Below are positions 1 through 9,496 of a DNA stretch of 64,000 nucleotides, piece by piece. The stretch's first letter is position 1, and each line of letters starts with the position of its first letter. The translations under genes were made by a program, and so were the position numbers. This stretch comes from Kluyveromyces lactis (lineage: Eukaryota > Ascomycota > Saccharomycetes > Saccharomycetales > Saccharomycetaceae): the NCBI RefSeq assembly GCF_000002515.2, contig NC_006039.1, positions 1,302,001 to 1,366,000 on the forward strand, given 5' to 3'. The notes below the pieces were generated by a model, which was not told where the DNA came from, did no database searches, and worked only from the letters and a program-made list of their open reading frames with translations.

Positions 1-86
1 TGAATAATGGTCTTGTTTACAAATAGCATTATTCATTTGACTTAGATGATTTTAGCTTGAATGGGTACATGGTTAGCAAAATGGCA

Positions 87-1895
87 TCACCATACATATT
101 TTCTCCAGAATGATTTGCCTGCGGTGTTTTCAACGTTTGGAAGTAGCAGCCACGACAAAATCATTAGTTGAAACAACCCAAGAACAATAGGGAAGAGAAC
201 CCATGTACCTGTGCGATCAGAAATAAGCCCAACTACTAATGGAACTACAGCACCACCGGAAGAACCCATTGAAGTCATGATCAATAACGACTGTGATAAT
301 ATTTTCCTTGGTAGAATCTTGGGATGCGACACTAGAGCAATCATTAAGGGATAGATTGGGCCTATAAACAATCCAGATATTGTTGTACAAACCGCAGAAA
401 CATAGAAGTTTGGTATTAACCACGCCAAAAGCAACAATACTGAAATGTTTAACGTTAGTAGGAAAATGGAACGACGACCACCTAATTTCTTGTATAATAA
501 TGTGGTCAAGCAGAATCTCCCTAGAGTTAATCCACCCCAATAACCAGATGCTATATAACCTGTGCTGTTTGCATTACCATGACGTTCCTCTAAAAGGAAG
601 GTAACCATCCAGCCACCAAGTGAAACTTCCCCACCTTGATAAAAGAACACGAAAGCGCACAGTAACCAAGTTCTATAATCTCTGATAGATTCCAAGAATT
701 CCGAAGTTTTCTTGTAACTGCCACCTTTCTGATTTTGAAGCTGTAATTGTTCCATTTCCATCCTATGCAAGTCAGCTTTCTCATATTCAGCCAAGTCCTT
801 AGAAGTATTCTTGTAAGACCAAAAGATGTTGAAGAAATTGAAGATAGATAACCCTAGTAAGATAAAGTAGTATTGATTCCATTTATATCCCACGTTAAGC
901 ATAGACTGAGCAAGCAAGGGTGCAATCAGGGCACCAACGCCATAAAATCCATGCATTAAAGCCAAACATGTACTAGCGTTCGTGAAACTGGCCAAAAATA
1001 CGTTGAATTGAGTTAATCCAAGAGCTAAACCCATACCGTTGAAGTAAAATGCAACACAAATTACTGGAAACACGGTACCCGAAGAGATCAAAGCATACGC
1101 CACGATTTGGAAAGCCACTCCAAGCGAATTTAAGAAAGTTTTTGGAACAACTTTAACTATTAATGGCGTGGATAAAGCGATGACAACGTATCCAACAGCA
1201 CAACTCATCCAGATCATAGATACAATAGAGTAAGATATGTCATAAAATTCCTCCATTTTGGGAAGCAATGCACCTGGGGCAGCATCTGACATTCCTGAAG
1301 TAAAAGTCCAAATACAACAAGCAATAATTCTAAATTTATTCATTGGAGGATCCTTCCAATTTAACCTTGACGCATCGTACAACCGTTGGTACTCTTCAGC
1401 AGCAGCCTCATCATTGTAACGTTGCTCACGAGCTTTGACTTCAAGGACTTCTTCGTCAAAACCATTAGGAGTGAAAACCAATTCATGTTCTTCAACAGAA
1501 ACTTTAGAGTTAGGATCGGCTGTTATCTGGGTCTTACGCTTAGAAAATGCATCATCGAAATACCCGATGGGTTCTGCACCAGCAGAGCTACTGCCTGCAT
1601 TGTCATTACTACTACTTCCATACCCGTTGGTGTATTGGGTCTTCTCACCGTTCATTCGGTCATCTGGAGTGCGTTGTTCTAATGGAACAGAGCCCAACGG
1701 AGCTCTGGAAATTTCATATCCTGGAGTATTAGGTTCAGATCCCGGGATAGTACTCAGTTTCCAATCTGTACCTGTCGTAGACACAGTTTCAGGTTTTCTG
1801 ATCTTATTCTGATTTGTGATATTATTATCATCTATCTCAAGTCTGAATCCTTCTGAAGAACTTGGCCGTCTCTTAATACCGTTGTTATCACTCAT
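87..1895 (-). CDS. BSC6: Major facilitator transporter, BSC6/YOL137W-like
   Basis: A 602-residue membrane protein of the major facilitator superfamily, in the fungal FucP-like branch that I associate with S. cerevisiae BSC6 (YOL137W). The first ~190 residues are hydrophilic and rich in Ser, Asn and acidic residues. After them comes a conserved entry motif (SGMSDAAPGALLPKMEEFY) that opens the first transmembrane segment. About a dozen hydrophobic segments follow, with a charged central loop near residues 370-400. The substrate is unknown. The start is placed at the ATG at 1895; the frame continues upstream only through a GTG. The N-terminal tail is longer than I recall for the S. cerevisiae protein (about 497 residues). 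The family call is firm; the BSC6 orthology is less so. Confidence 0.7.
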   Translation of the reverse strand: MSDNNGIKRRPSSSEGFRLEIDDNNITNQNKIRKPETVSTTGTDWKLSTIPGSEPNTPGYEISRAPLGSVPLEQRTPDDRMNGEKTQYTNGYGSSSNDNAGSSSAGAEPIGYFDDAFSKRKTQITADPNSKVSVEEHELVFTPNGFDEEVLEVKAREQRYNDEAAAEEYQRLYDASRLNWKDPPMNKFRIIACCIWTFTSGMSDAAPGALLPKMEEFYDISYSIVSMIWMSCAVGYVVIALSTPLIVKVVPKTFLNSLGVAFQIVAYALISSGTVFPVICVAFYFNGMGLALGLTQFNVFLASFTNASTCLALMHGFYGVGALIAPLLAQSMLNVGYKWNQYYFILLGLSIFNFFNIFWSYKNTSKDLAEYEKADLHRMEMEQLQLQNQKGGSYKKTSEFLESIRDYRTWLLCAFVFFYQGGEVSLGGWMVTFLLEERHGNANSTGYIASGYWGGLTLGRFCLTTLLYKKLGGRRSIFLLTLNISVLLLLAWLIPNFYVSAVCTTISGLFIGPIYPLMIALVSHPKILPRKILSQSLLIMTSMGSSGGAVVPLVVGLISDRTGTWVLFPIVLGLFQLMILSWLLLPNVENTAGKSFWRKYVW

Positions 1896-2795
1896 TAGAT
1901 AAATAGAAATTGGCCAAAAGAGACGAAATGACAGGAACGTTGCCCAGTCTCTTATCACAGGTGAAATTTGGGGAAATTAATAAAACAGTGCCTTCTTAAC
2001 CTAAAAGCTAGCGAACGTGTGGTCGTTGATTTTAGTCTACAATTATAGGTAGTGTATATTTTTCTATAACCCCTTATTCTCTAATCACACACACGGAGCC
2101 TAATAAATAACAGGGCAAATATTTCAAATGCAAACCTCAATATAACTGCGGAAAAGAACTATATTACGTTGAGAGTTATTTCTACTACAACTAAGCTGCT
2201 CTGTATTCGGTGTAACACGTTGAAAGAGGGAGTAGTCATACCAGATTTGACCTCCGAGAATAAACCATAAAGTTCCCACCAACCTAAATAATCGAACCCT
2301 TTTTATATGCAGTTTTTTTCCCAAAATTATCCACTGCTTTACCAATTTTGTCAAATTTCCGATTGTTTCTGAGATTACATGGAAGAACGGATCAACTTCT
2401 CGCTTTAAAACCGCAACAAACACATGCCAATTTTCTTAGCCCCATCAGTCCAGTCAGCACAAGTAACTCTGTAAACCCCACAATAGCTAAAGATCTCGCA
2501 CAACTAAAGTACTACATACAACCACCATTTTCATTTACATTTGTCAGTCATCAATTGCTTGCCTTTTACCCCAGATTCCGCAACATTAATGCACCGGCCG
2601 CTTTCTTTTTTCCGTTGTCCTCCCTATATTTCTGGGGTTTCCTGGAACAGCCGTAGGCCGTATTTTATGCAAGGCGATAGTAAGACGCACAAAATTTGCT
2701 TCCAGATGCAGGTTTTACATCATCCACAAAAAACAGCCTCTGTTCAAATCCCGACTGAGCTAATTTCCCCTTTTTCATTCAATATGGTTTTGTTG

Positions 2796-2804
2796 ATCAC
2801 GTGA
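2796..2804. promoter_or_regulatory. Palindromic E-box (Cbf1/Pho4-type)
   Basis: The sequence ATCACGTGA contains the CACGTG core bound by yeast bHLH factors such as Cbf1 and Pho4. It lies about 300 bp upstream of IVY1. A second CACGTG at 2934-2939 is about 160 bp upstream of the same ATG. Which factor binds is not shown by sequence. Confidence 0.45.
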
Positions 2805-2933
2805 TTGGTGTATTACCCATTTACTCTCGGGGCAGAAAAAAAGAAGTCTTTGTCGTAAGAATTGAATATGAAAGTTAAAATGAAGAACAGAACAATGAAT
2901 AAAATAGTGGTTACATATGTAGAAGTCTTTCCT

Positions 2934-2939
2934 CACGTG
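2934..2939. promoter_or_regulatory. Second CACGTG box upstream of IVY1
   Basis: CACGTG core in the context CTCACGTGTA. It is 131 bp from the box at 2798-2803 and pairs with it in the IVY1 promoter. Confidence 0.4.
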
Positions 2940-3100
2940 TATACTTTTTACTTCATTTGTTCTTGATATCGATTAAGCAAAGATACACTTCACTCGAACA
3001 TAAGTGAGATTTCTTGGGCTGGCCCATTCTTTTTCCTAAATTTGCTAAACCAATTATTGTTTGTTTCCCTGGTAATTCTGCGAACTCTTGTCTTTGAATA

Positions 3101-4438
3101 ATGGAAGTGTCGCCAGAGAGGTATGCTCCACACCTCTCTGAGTTTTATTCAATGATGAATGGAAAATCTAATAACAATTCAAACGATAGCACTAAAGACA
3201 AAACCAATACTGGCTCTCTTTCTCCATCGCCAGCGTCGCCCGAAACTGGAAACATGAGAAGACCGTCCTCCATCAGGTCTGGTCTAAGTACCTGTAGTAT
3301 TACTGATCTTCGAGCATTGGTTAGTAAGGAAGATATTAAGAAAACTGAGAGCGGTGTAAAAAGTTTAGCGGATAAAATTTCAAAGTATTCTCAGAAGTTG
3401 AACGAGTTAGCTCAGTTCTCAACAGATATAGCGTTTGAATTGGAAGATATGGCACGCTTAAAAGGGTGCAGTGACCTTACAGCAGACAAATTTGTCAATG
3501 CTAGTGGTTTGTTCCATCTTGTGTCAAACCATGATAGAATCATCTCCAATTGTTGCGAGGAAGTGGTGACGAAAGGTTTGAATGCGAAAGTTGAAGTGTT
3601 AGAGACCGATTTCAAGAAGGAAGAAGTAGAATTCAAGAAACTGTTCAAGGAACAAAGTATTAAATTGAAGTTGCAAGAAAGGTATAATATGAATTTAGCG
3701 AAAAGGAAAATACGTAATTTGATTTCGTATCGTGATAACTTGTCCCTATTACAACAGCAGTTGGATCAATTGGAAATGCTTAAACACGATTATTATCAAA
3801 AGTCATACGAAATGGTAGAATCAACTTGTCAGGCAGTTCTCAGAGATATAGCTACATTGGCAAGAGCACAGATTGAGATAAGTGAAAATATTGCAAGAAA
3901 AGGTTGGTCCGGTGGAGGATTAGATAACTTGATAATAGACGCTGATGATCCTTTCAATACCGGTAATGAAGAAGAAAACGATGACAACGAACTTTCCCAA
4001 CTATCTGGCGCATCTTCGCCAGGTTATTCACGGTCGAGTACTCTCACTCCTAAGAAAAATAGTTCACACTCATCTGATGCGTCTCTACTAAACGGATCTA
4101 GGCGATTGCAATCACCAGCGAAAGTGATGGTAACGACAGATGAAAATAAAGATAAAGATGATAACTCCGCTCATGAACATAACAACAGCAACTCCCCTAG
4201 TTTCCACTCCGAAAATCAGACAGAATCTGGGACTGATAACTCTGAAGATGCAGAAAATGACGACGGGGATGATAATTTCGATAACTCATTTTCTTTACCA
4301 TTAACTAGTGCTTCGAATAACAAAGAAGTAAATAACTCGGATTCTAAGGATATTGTACTAGGGACTGATGATGTTATGAAATCTACCAGTGAACTGAATA
4401 TTGACGATCAATCAAGTATTATTTCTCCCAGTTTGTGA
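3101..4438 (+). CDS. IVY1: Phospholipid-binding I-BAR-type vacuolar protein Ivy1
   Basis: A 445-residue protein matching Ivy1 (YDR229W, about 453 residues). In S. cerevisiae Ivy1 binds phospholipids and the Rab Ypt7 on the vacuole and influences TORC1 signalling. Residues 1-65 are Ser/Asn/Pro-rich. Residues ~75-275 form the conserved helical, coiled-coil membrane-binding region, starting near the motif LRALVSKEDI and ending near ARKGWSGGG. The C-terminal ~160 residues are acidic, Ser/Asn-rich and probably disordered. It starts at the first ATG after two CACGTG boxes. Its position beside COX20 and HEM1 matches the S. cerevisiae order YDR229W-YDR231C-YDR232W, which supports orthology. Confidence 0.9.
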   Translation: MEVSPERYAPHLSEFYSMMNGKSNNNSNDSTKDKTNTGSLSPSPASPETGNMRRPSSIRSGLSTCSITDLRALVSKEDIKKTESGVKSLADKISKYSQKLNELAQFSTDIAFELEDMARLKGCSDLTADKFVNASGLFHLVSNHDRIISNCCEEVVTKGLNAKVEVLETDFKKEEVEFKKLFKEQSIKLKLQERYNMNLAKRKIRNLISYRDNLSLLQQQLDQLEMLKHDYYQKSYEMVESTCQAVLRDIATLARAQIEISENIARKGWSGGGLDNLIIDADDPFNTGNEEENDDNELSQLSGASSPGYSRSSTLTPKKNSSHSSDASLLNGSRRLQSPAKVMVTTDENKDKDDNSAHEHNNSNSPSFHSENQTESGTDNSEDAENDDGDDNFDNSFSLPLTSASNNKEVNNSDSKDIVLGTDDVMKSTSELNIDDQSSIISPSL

Positions 4439-4549
4439 TTGAGGTATCCAAAAATGTAAAGCGGATCATGATTGATGAATGTTTTTGACATAATTGGGAA
4501 TAAATATATGTAATTTTGTAACACTATAAAATGATAAAAAAAAACAGAG

Positions 4550-5509
4550 TCATAACAGATCACCAAATTGGTATATGCCCCATCCAAGGCTCCCTTGGCA
4601 TTTGTTGTACAATTCTTTAACATTTAAATCGTCTTCTGTAGGTTCCGCAGCGCCAAGTGCTACAATTATAGGCACGAAATGATCCAAAGTTGGATGAGCT
4701 TTAAACAATAGCTCCTTACTCTTACCATCAGTAAAAAACGCCTTGAATTTATCCAGTTTATTATGCTGCTTCGTTAATAGGATATCGTTGAGAACTGACG
4801 TAAATTCTTCACTGTAATGTTTGCTACCAGCAGATCCCATATCACGTAAATTATGGACACTCATTCCACTTGTTAAAACTATACCACCCTTAGAACGATA
4901 TTCTGAAAGAATTTGACCCAATTTGTATTGACTATCAAAATCGAGATCGTTACGGGTCAATGAAACTTGCACCAATGGAATATTATGTTGCACTAGCTCA
5001 TCATTAGGAAATGCCACTTTCAATGGGACCCACACCCCATGATCAATGCCACGTTCCGTCAATTTGGCCCTTAAACCTGTTTCTGAATGATTGATAGTAT
5101 TGACTATCTCCTTAGCAAGTGACAAATCATTCTCTGAGCGGAAGGTTTCGTGGTACATGTACTCAGGGAATCCGTAGAAATCATAAATCAACTCGTTTTG
5201 TAAACCTTGTTGTAAACTTTTCGGGACAGCAACTTCAATTAGATTGTCAGCTTTGGATTGCCAATGAGCACTCACGTATACAATAAATTTGGGTTTGATA
5301 TCCTGAATAATTGTTTGGCCAACATTTGCGACAGTTTGGAAAGCGCCAAAATCTCCCCCAAAGATGTCCTTATCCTTTTCGGAATACATGAACGTCGGAC
5401 CACCATGGGAAAGGAAAAATACGGGAGTTGCGGCTCCAACAGTGCTTGGTGATAATGACATTGCTACAGGTTTTATACTTTGTCTGAATATATTATTGAA
5501 CCAACTCAT
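4550..5509 (-). CDS. Extradiol ring-cleavage dioxygenase, 4,5-DOPA dioxygenase (LigB-like) family
   Basis: A 319-residue class III extradiol dioxygenase of the DODA/YgiD type. The family uses a single metal ion to open catechol rings. Its histidine motifs are visible: SHGGP (His35), SAHW (His82), DHGVWVPL (His157) and an HPTLDHF motif near residue 265. The substrate in yeast is unknown. The frame continues upstream only through a TTG, so the ATG at 5509 is chosen. A second ATG (Met17) may be the true start; the intervening segment is short, basic and hydrophobic, so a mitochondrial presequence is possible. I recall no counterpart in S. cerevisiae S288C. It sits between IVY1 and COX20 in an otherwise syntenic block, so it is either a lineage-specific loss elsewhere or an insertion here. 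Confidence 0.85.
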   Translation of the reverse strand: MSWFNNIFRQSIKPVAMSLSPSTVGAATPVFFLSHGGPTFMYSEKDKDIFGGDFGAFQTVANVGQTIIQDIKPKFIVYVSAHWQSKADNLIEVAVPKSLQQGLQNELIYDFYGFPEYMYHETFRSENDLSLAKEIVNTINHSETGLRAKLTERGIDHGVWVPLKVAFPNDELVQHNIPLVQVSLTRNDLDFDSQYKLGQILSEYRSKGGIVLTSGMSVHNLRDMGSAGSKHYSEEFTSVLNDILLTKQHNKLDKFKAFFTDGKSKELLFKAHPTLDHFVPIIVALGAAEPTEDDLNVKELYNKCQGSLGWGIYQFGDLL

Positions 5510-6052
5510 AAAAGGAATATTCAAGATTCTGATTCTTGATATCTTTCTTTCATTACAAACGTATCATCTAATTAATGCATTCATTCAATACAACAGTGAA
5601 ATTAAGATAGCGCATTGATTGTAATTGATGAGACTGTTAGTGATATGCACACATTTATATATGTTAAAATATATACCAGCCGATATTTCAACACTGATCT
5701 TTCGATTATTAATTTTTAAAAATTACCTTAGTCCAAAATAGCTCTCGTTAGTCATTTTATTAAGGCCTTACTAAATTTTTCACCACTTGATTTGTCAATA
5801 CGAAGACAATCTGCGGTCAGAACGAGTCAGCTCTTTAGCGGTAAATTGGAATGTCTGCAGGGGTATGTGCAGTGGTGTATGCAGTGGTATTATAAACGGT
5901 ATATGTCATTAAATGATGTCCTGTACTATTGTGCCAGGAATCAAGAATTATTCATTCTCACTCTACATGCCTAAAATATTGCCTACGACGTCTTATGTTG
6001 GGTAAAAAAGATACGAGGTCACGTGGTGGTAAGTCAATATCATGTCTTGCAC
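5510..6052. other. Intergenic region upstream of the dioxygenase gene
   Basis: A 543-bp spacer between the COX20 stop and the dioxygenase start, both genes on the minus strand. It holds three tandem 12-bp repeats (5856-5891), a CACGTG box (6020-6025) and a TGACTC half-site on the minus strand near 5824. No gene is seen. Confidence 0.6.
5856..5891. repeat. Three tandem imperfect 12-bp repeats
   Basis: TGCAGGGGTATG, TGCAGTGGTGTA and TGCAGTGGTATT stand head to tail without spacers (consensus TGCAGKGGTRTD). They lie about 350-380 bp upstream of the dioxygenase ATG and could be a cluster of protein-binding sites. The function is unknown. Confidence 0.75.
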
Positions 6053-6610
6053 CTACCAAAATTTGTACCAAGGTTTACTGTTTCTAGAGCCCTCTTCCCA
6101 TTCCTTCTTGACTGTATCTATATTCTTAACCTGTTTCAGCATTGGTTTCTCCTTTGCTGCAACAGTCTGTTTGGCCATTGCTGCCACTTGGAAGCTTCGT
6201 CTACGACGCATGCGACATTGCTCCCATCCTACAATGGATCCAAGTATGAAACCTCCTACACCCCAATTTGCCGCACGAGCAGGATTCTTATGGTACAAGA
6301 ACATCACTGATCCGACAACAAACATCGATGTAAACCCTCCGATCCCTGCGTCTCTGAAACATGGAATTGACAGTACCTTTTCGACACTGAAATCTTTCAC
6401 GTCTATCGTATTCCATGCCTCTTTCAAAGACGCACGTTCCTGCTCTCGAGCAGCCATACTACTGGACTCATTATTGAATTTGGGTTTTGTATCCTCAAAT
6501 AGAAACTTCTGTCCTTTAGCATAATTCGTTAATTGCTGTTCCTCTGATATACTCCTTTCCACCTCGGTACTTGCTTCTTGCGTTTTACTCTTAGAAAATG
6601 GCCACACCAT
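6053..6610 (-). CDS. COX20: Cytochrome c oxidase assembly factor Cox20
   Basis: A 185-residue protein matching Cox20 (YDR231C, about 205 residues). Cox20 is a mitochondrial inner-membrane chaperone that binds the Cox2 precursor and presents it for maturation and export. The N-terminal ~85 residues are charged. Two membrane spans are visible at about residues 90-110 (GGFTSMFVVGSVMFLYH) and 117-130 (NWGVGGFILGSIVGW). A strongly basic CRMRRRRSFQ motif follows. The C-terminal tail is Lys/Ala-rich. It lies just 5' of ACK1/HEM1, in the order expected from S. cerevisiae. No intron is apparent. Confidence 0.88.
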   Translation of the reverse strand: MVWPFSKSKTQEASTEVERSISEEQQLTNYAKGQKFLFEDTKPKFNNESSSMAAREQERASLKEAWNTIDVKDFSVEKVLSIPCFRDAGIGGFTSMFVVGSVMFLYHKNPARAANWGVGGFILGSIVGWEQCRMRRRRSFQVAAMAKQTVAAKEKPMLKQVKNIDTVKKEWEEGSRNSKPWYKFW

Positions 6611-7295
6611 GTTTGCGCTCTGAATATTAAAATATCAATTCAACGGGAGTTTATATTACTTGACAGCTACCTAGGTTAGCTTAATGAAGATCTCAATTGC
6701 TGCTTACTTGTCAACGCTTTTAGCATCATCTCATCTTATAATCTTAGTTTGTCAATCAGTTTTCCTACAGACACAACTTTTTCCAAACCGAAAAATAATT
6801 GAAAAATATGGAATATTTGGGAAGCGTCAGTATTTAATCATAAAATCAGAAGGTACTTGGAAATTCTTGACCTAAGTGACTTTTTAAACAGTGAAACTAT
6901 AGCAAGTCTCTGGAAATGCATTCCTAGTTTGTCTTGAACATATTAAACTGACACAATATGTACATTTATTTATCCGTTCTATATTTAAAAGTCGCTTTCT
7001 GCGATTCATATGTACTGTCGCAGTAGAAATGAAAAAAAGGCGACAGAATCCGATACTCTGAAAATCAGTAAAATAATGGTAAATTGAATTAATCTGAAAC
7101 GATGAGTTGCAACAAAAATACAGTGGCCGTTAAGCATTTCAACTAGGCTTCTGGAAACACTGCCCTCTGGTATCAGCTTGAGTCTGTGGGTAAGTGAGTT
7201 GCTCTGCAAGTAGTATTGGATTCGAAAGCGTTTGCACGGAAGAAATTCGTAGAAAGGATAGGACATTGGTAAATCGTTCTCTTGAGAGAAATAGA
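6611..7295. other. Divergent intergenic region, COX20 / ACK1
   Basis: A 685-bp A+T-rich spacer between two divergent genes. I see no RNA gene, repeat or strong regulatory motif. An open frame read from 7194 joins the ACK1 frame, but its first ~34 residues look like upstream untranslated sequence. Confidence 0.5.
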
Positions 7296-8810
7296 ATGGA
7301 TAACAACCGACAAAGAAACGCGTATGGCAACTACATAAACATGTACCCGCCAGGTCACGAGCCAAGTAAGAATACACCATATCCGGTTGATGATCTGCCC
7401 CAGAATCATGTTGCAGATACGAATATTCCATACCAAATGTATGAGAAAGATACAAGACAAAGCTCCCAGTCAACGGTAACGACGCCAGTATCACGACAAC
7501 CACCACCGGCGCAGCAAGTCAGCATACCCAAAGTGGATAACCCGCCTAGCAGTGCTAAGAGTGAACGGGATCTTTCAAATTACTCTTCCGAGGCTGTCGC
7601 GTTTTATGAAGCATATGACAGAACCGTCAAGGACGCAAACAAGTTTACGAAGGATATCCAGTTGAAATGGTGCGAGACACTGTTGCAATATGCGTTCAAG
7701 CCCACTTTCTTAATCAGATACAATATCAATGCTGAAAAGTTGAAACGGGATTTAACTGAGACCGAAATGCTACAGAATAAAAGGACCATTTTAGAGCATG
7801 CGTTACGCGTGTTAACGAAACTAACTCAGTTAAACTATTCACCAGCGATCTACCTATTAGGGACACTTTATTCCCACCACCCTTACGTAGATATTCCAAG
7901 GCCCATGGATATCGTGTCTAAGAATGATGCAAAAGCTCTAGACTACTATCGCAGAGCAGCCGATATGGGTCATAAGGATGCCATGTATCGGACCAGTGTC
8001 AGCTACGAGTACGGACGTGGAGTAGATTACACAACTGTGAGTGAATACGAAGCTTTAAAGATTTCACAGAAGTACTATGAAATGGCAGCTTTGACCAATG
8101 GACATTCTGTATCCATGTACAAGCTCGGGATGTTCTATTTGAAAGGACTGAGAACGAAATCTGGTGAAATCGTTATCAAAAGAGACCCTGTACAAGCTTT
8201 ATACTGGTTTAGAATGGCTACCAAGGAGATCGAAATCCCACGAGACGATAAGGCTCATGTAGAACTGGAATCAGTATCGCCACAAGCGATGGTTGAGTTG
8301 GGTAAGATTTACGGATTTGAAGAGTTAGACGAATCCGTTAGACAAGAGCTTCTGAGAAACGGAATCACTCAAGATAAGGAAAAATCGATCAAATACTATT
8401 ATAGATGCGCCCATGACTTCGATTATTCTCAAGCCCAATACAAATTGGGTCATTTTTATGAATTTGGGGAGATGGGACTACCTGTAATACCCAAGAAGTC
8501 CATTGCATGGTACGCAAAGAGTTCCATGAACAAGACCAAACCAAACCCGTTAGCCATGGTAGCACTTAGTGGCTGGTACCTTACCGGTGCTGAGGGGATA
8601 TTGAAACCGAACGACGTAGAGGCCTTCAAGTGGGTGTCACGTGCTTCGAAATTATCTGACGGGAAATTACCAAGAGCAGAGTATGCATTAGCATTTTACT
8701 TGGAGAAAGGCCTTGGATGTCAGCCAAACATACAAGAGGCCAAGGTACACCACGAAACTGCTGCTCGTCTTGGCCATCCGAAAGCCATCGAGGCCTTGAG
8801 GAAAATGTGA
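7296..8810 (+). CDS. ACK1: Sel1-repeat protein Ack1 (cell-wall integrity)
   Basis: A 504-residue protein with a disordered Gln/Pro/Ser N-terminal region (to ~90), then a helical region and about six or seven Sel1-like TPR repeats (signature pieces A..LG..Y..G) from ~200 to the end. It belongs to the Skt5/Shc1/Ack1 group. I prefer Ack1 (YDL203C), which acts upstream of Pkc1 in cell-wall integrity signalling. The reasons are that it lacks the C-terminal CAAX box of Skt5 and that it lies beside RTN and HEM3, as YDL203C does beside YDL204W and YDL205C. An ATG at 7194 would add 34 residues of poor quality; the ATG at 7296 (MDNNRQRN) fits better. The family is certain, the paralogue less so. Confidence 0.78.
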   Translation: MDNNRQRNAYGNYINMYPPGHEPSKNTPYPVDDLPQNHVADTNIPYQMYEKDTRQSSQSTVTTPVSRQPPPAQQVSIPKVDNPPSSAKSERDLSNYSSEAVAFYEAYDRTVKDANKFTKDIQLKWCETLLQYAFKPTFLIRYNINAEKLKRDLTETEMLQNKRTILEHALRVLTKLTQLNYSPAIYLLGTLYSHHPYVDIPRPMDIVSKNDAKALDYYRRAADMGHKDAMYRTSVSYEYGRGVDYTTVSEYEALKISQKYYEMAALTNGHSVSMYKLGMFYLKGLRTKSGEIVIKRDPVQALYWFRMATKEIEIPRDDKAHVELESVSPQAMVELGKIYGFEELDESVRQELLRNGITQDKEKSIKYYYRCAHDFDYSQAQYKLGHFYEFGEMGLPVIPKKSIAWYAKSSMNKTKPNPLAMVALSGWYLTGAEGILKPNDVEAFKWVSRASKLSDGKLPRAEYALAFYLEKGLGCQPNIQEAKVHHETAARLGHPKAIEALRKM

Positions 8811-8930
8811 CCTTGCGGTTTTATTTTTACTGTCCTGCGTAGCTAGCTTCATTGTAATGATATGTAATAATAAGATTTGGTTAGAGTAGTTAGTTATTGG
8901 TATTCTCTAGAAGTTAAATTTCTGGCGGTG

Positions 8931-8955
8931 GTTGGTGTCGCGAAGCGACACCAAC
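8931..8955. repeat. Perfect 11-bp inverted repeat with GAA loop
   Basis: GTTGGTGTCGC (8931-8941), GAA, GCGACACCAAC (8945-8955). It lies 120 bp after the ACK1 stop and about 600 bp before HEM1. It could be an RNA hairpin in the ACK1 3' region or a dimer-binding site; neither is shown. Confidence 0.85.
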
Positions 8956-9092
8956 ATAGCTTAAACTCGGACTTGCTCCCGCTAAGCGAACCATGCTCAT
9001 CCAGGCCAATCCCCAGCTTCAACTGCCAGGTCCAGGGCCAGGGCCAGCATTACTGCCACAGCTCTTCGCTTCGCTCACATCATCCTCTACTC

Positions 9093-9099
9093 TTATTGG
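9093..9099 (+). promoter_or_regulatory. CCAAT-type HAP box upstream of HEM1
   Basis: TTATTGG fits the Hap2/3/4/5 core TNATTGG. It is about 450 bp upstream of the HEM1 ATG. HEM1 of S. cerevisiae is a known HAP target; binding here is inferred. Confidence 0.4.
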
Positions 9100-9496
9100 C
9101 TGAAAACCTCCAAAAAGAAAAGCTCCTAAGTCCAGCATTTCTTTTTTTCCCTTTTCCCTTCCCTGTCTTCCTACAATATCTTCTGCGGAACTGGCAATGT
9201 CGGAATCATTTCAAAGGTAAAATCCTCTCATATTGCCTGAAAATGAAAATGACTGAGGAAAAAATGACTGAAAACTCAAAAAAAGATATAATATGATATG
9301 TTTTCATAATTATATAATAAGAGATGAGCTTCAGGTTTAACTTAAGATACACCTTTGGTTTTGGTTCAGTGCTTCTCTAATCTAGAGTAAAATATTCTTT
9401 GATACACCAGGTTTCACTTTCGTCACTGAAGAGAAAAATTTAAAAAGATTCTACCTGTTAGAAGTGGCTATATCTTTGCGAGTGAGAAAGCTTCTT

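Larger units (their letters stand above)
1896..3100. other. Divergent intergenic region, BSC6-like / IVY1
   Basis: A 1.2-kb region between divergent genes, long for this genome. I see no convincing gene. Short open frames at 2124-2423 and 2348-2656 look like chance. The clear signals are two CACGTG boxes nearer IVY1 (listed separately) and a GC-richer patch near 2590-2690. Confidence 0.6.

Noticed and set aside
2796-2990. Possible centromere (CDEI-like ATCACGTGA).
   Set aside because: No CDEIII-like element with a CCGAAA core lies about 160 bp away and the following DNA is not the extremely A+T-rich CDEII of Kluyveromyces. Other CCGAAAA words (near 6787 and 39236) also lack the rest.
7296-8810. 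Chitin synthase activator SKT5/SHC1.
   Set aside because: It has similar Sel1 repeats, but the C-terminal CAAX box is missing and the position beside RTN and HEM3 fits ACK1.
8877-9296. 139-codon open frame before HEM1.
   Set aside because: It starts at TTG, has no ATG until near its end, and overlaps the HEM1 promoter; composition is not protein-like.
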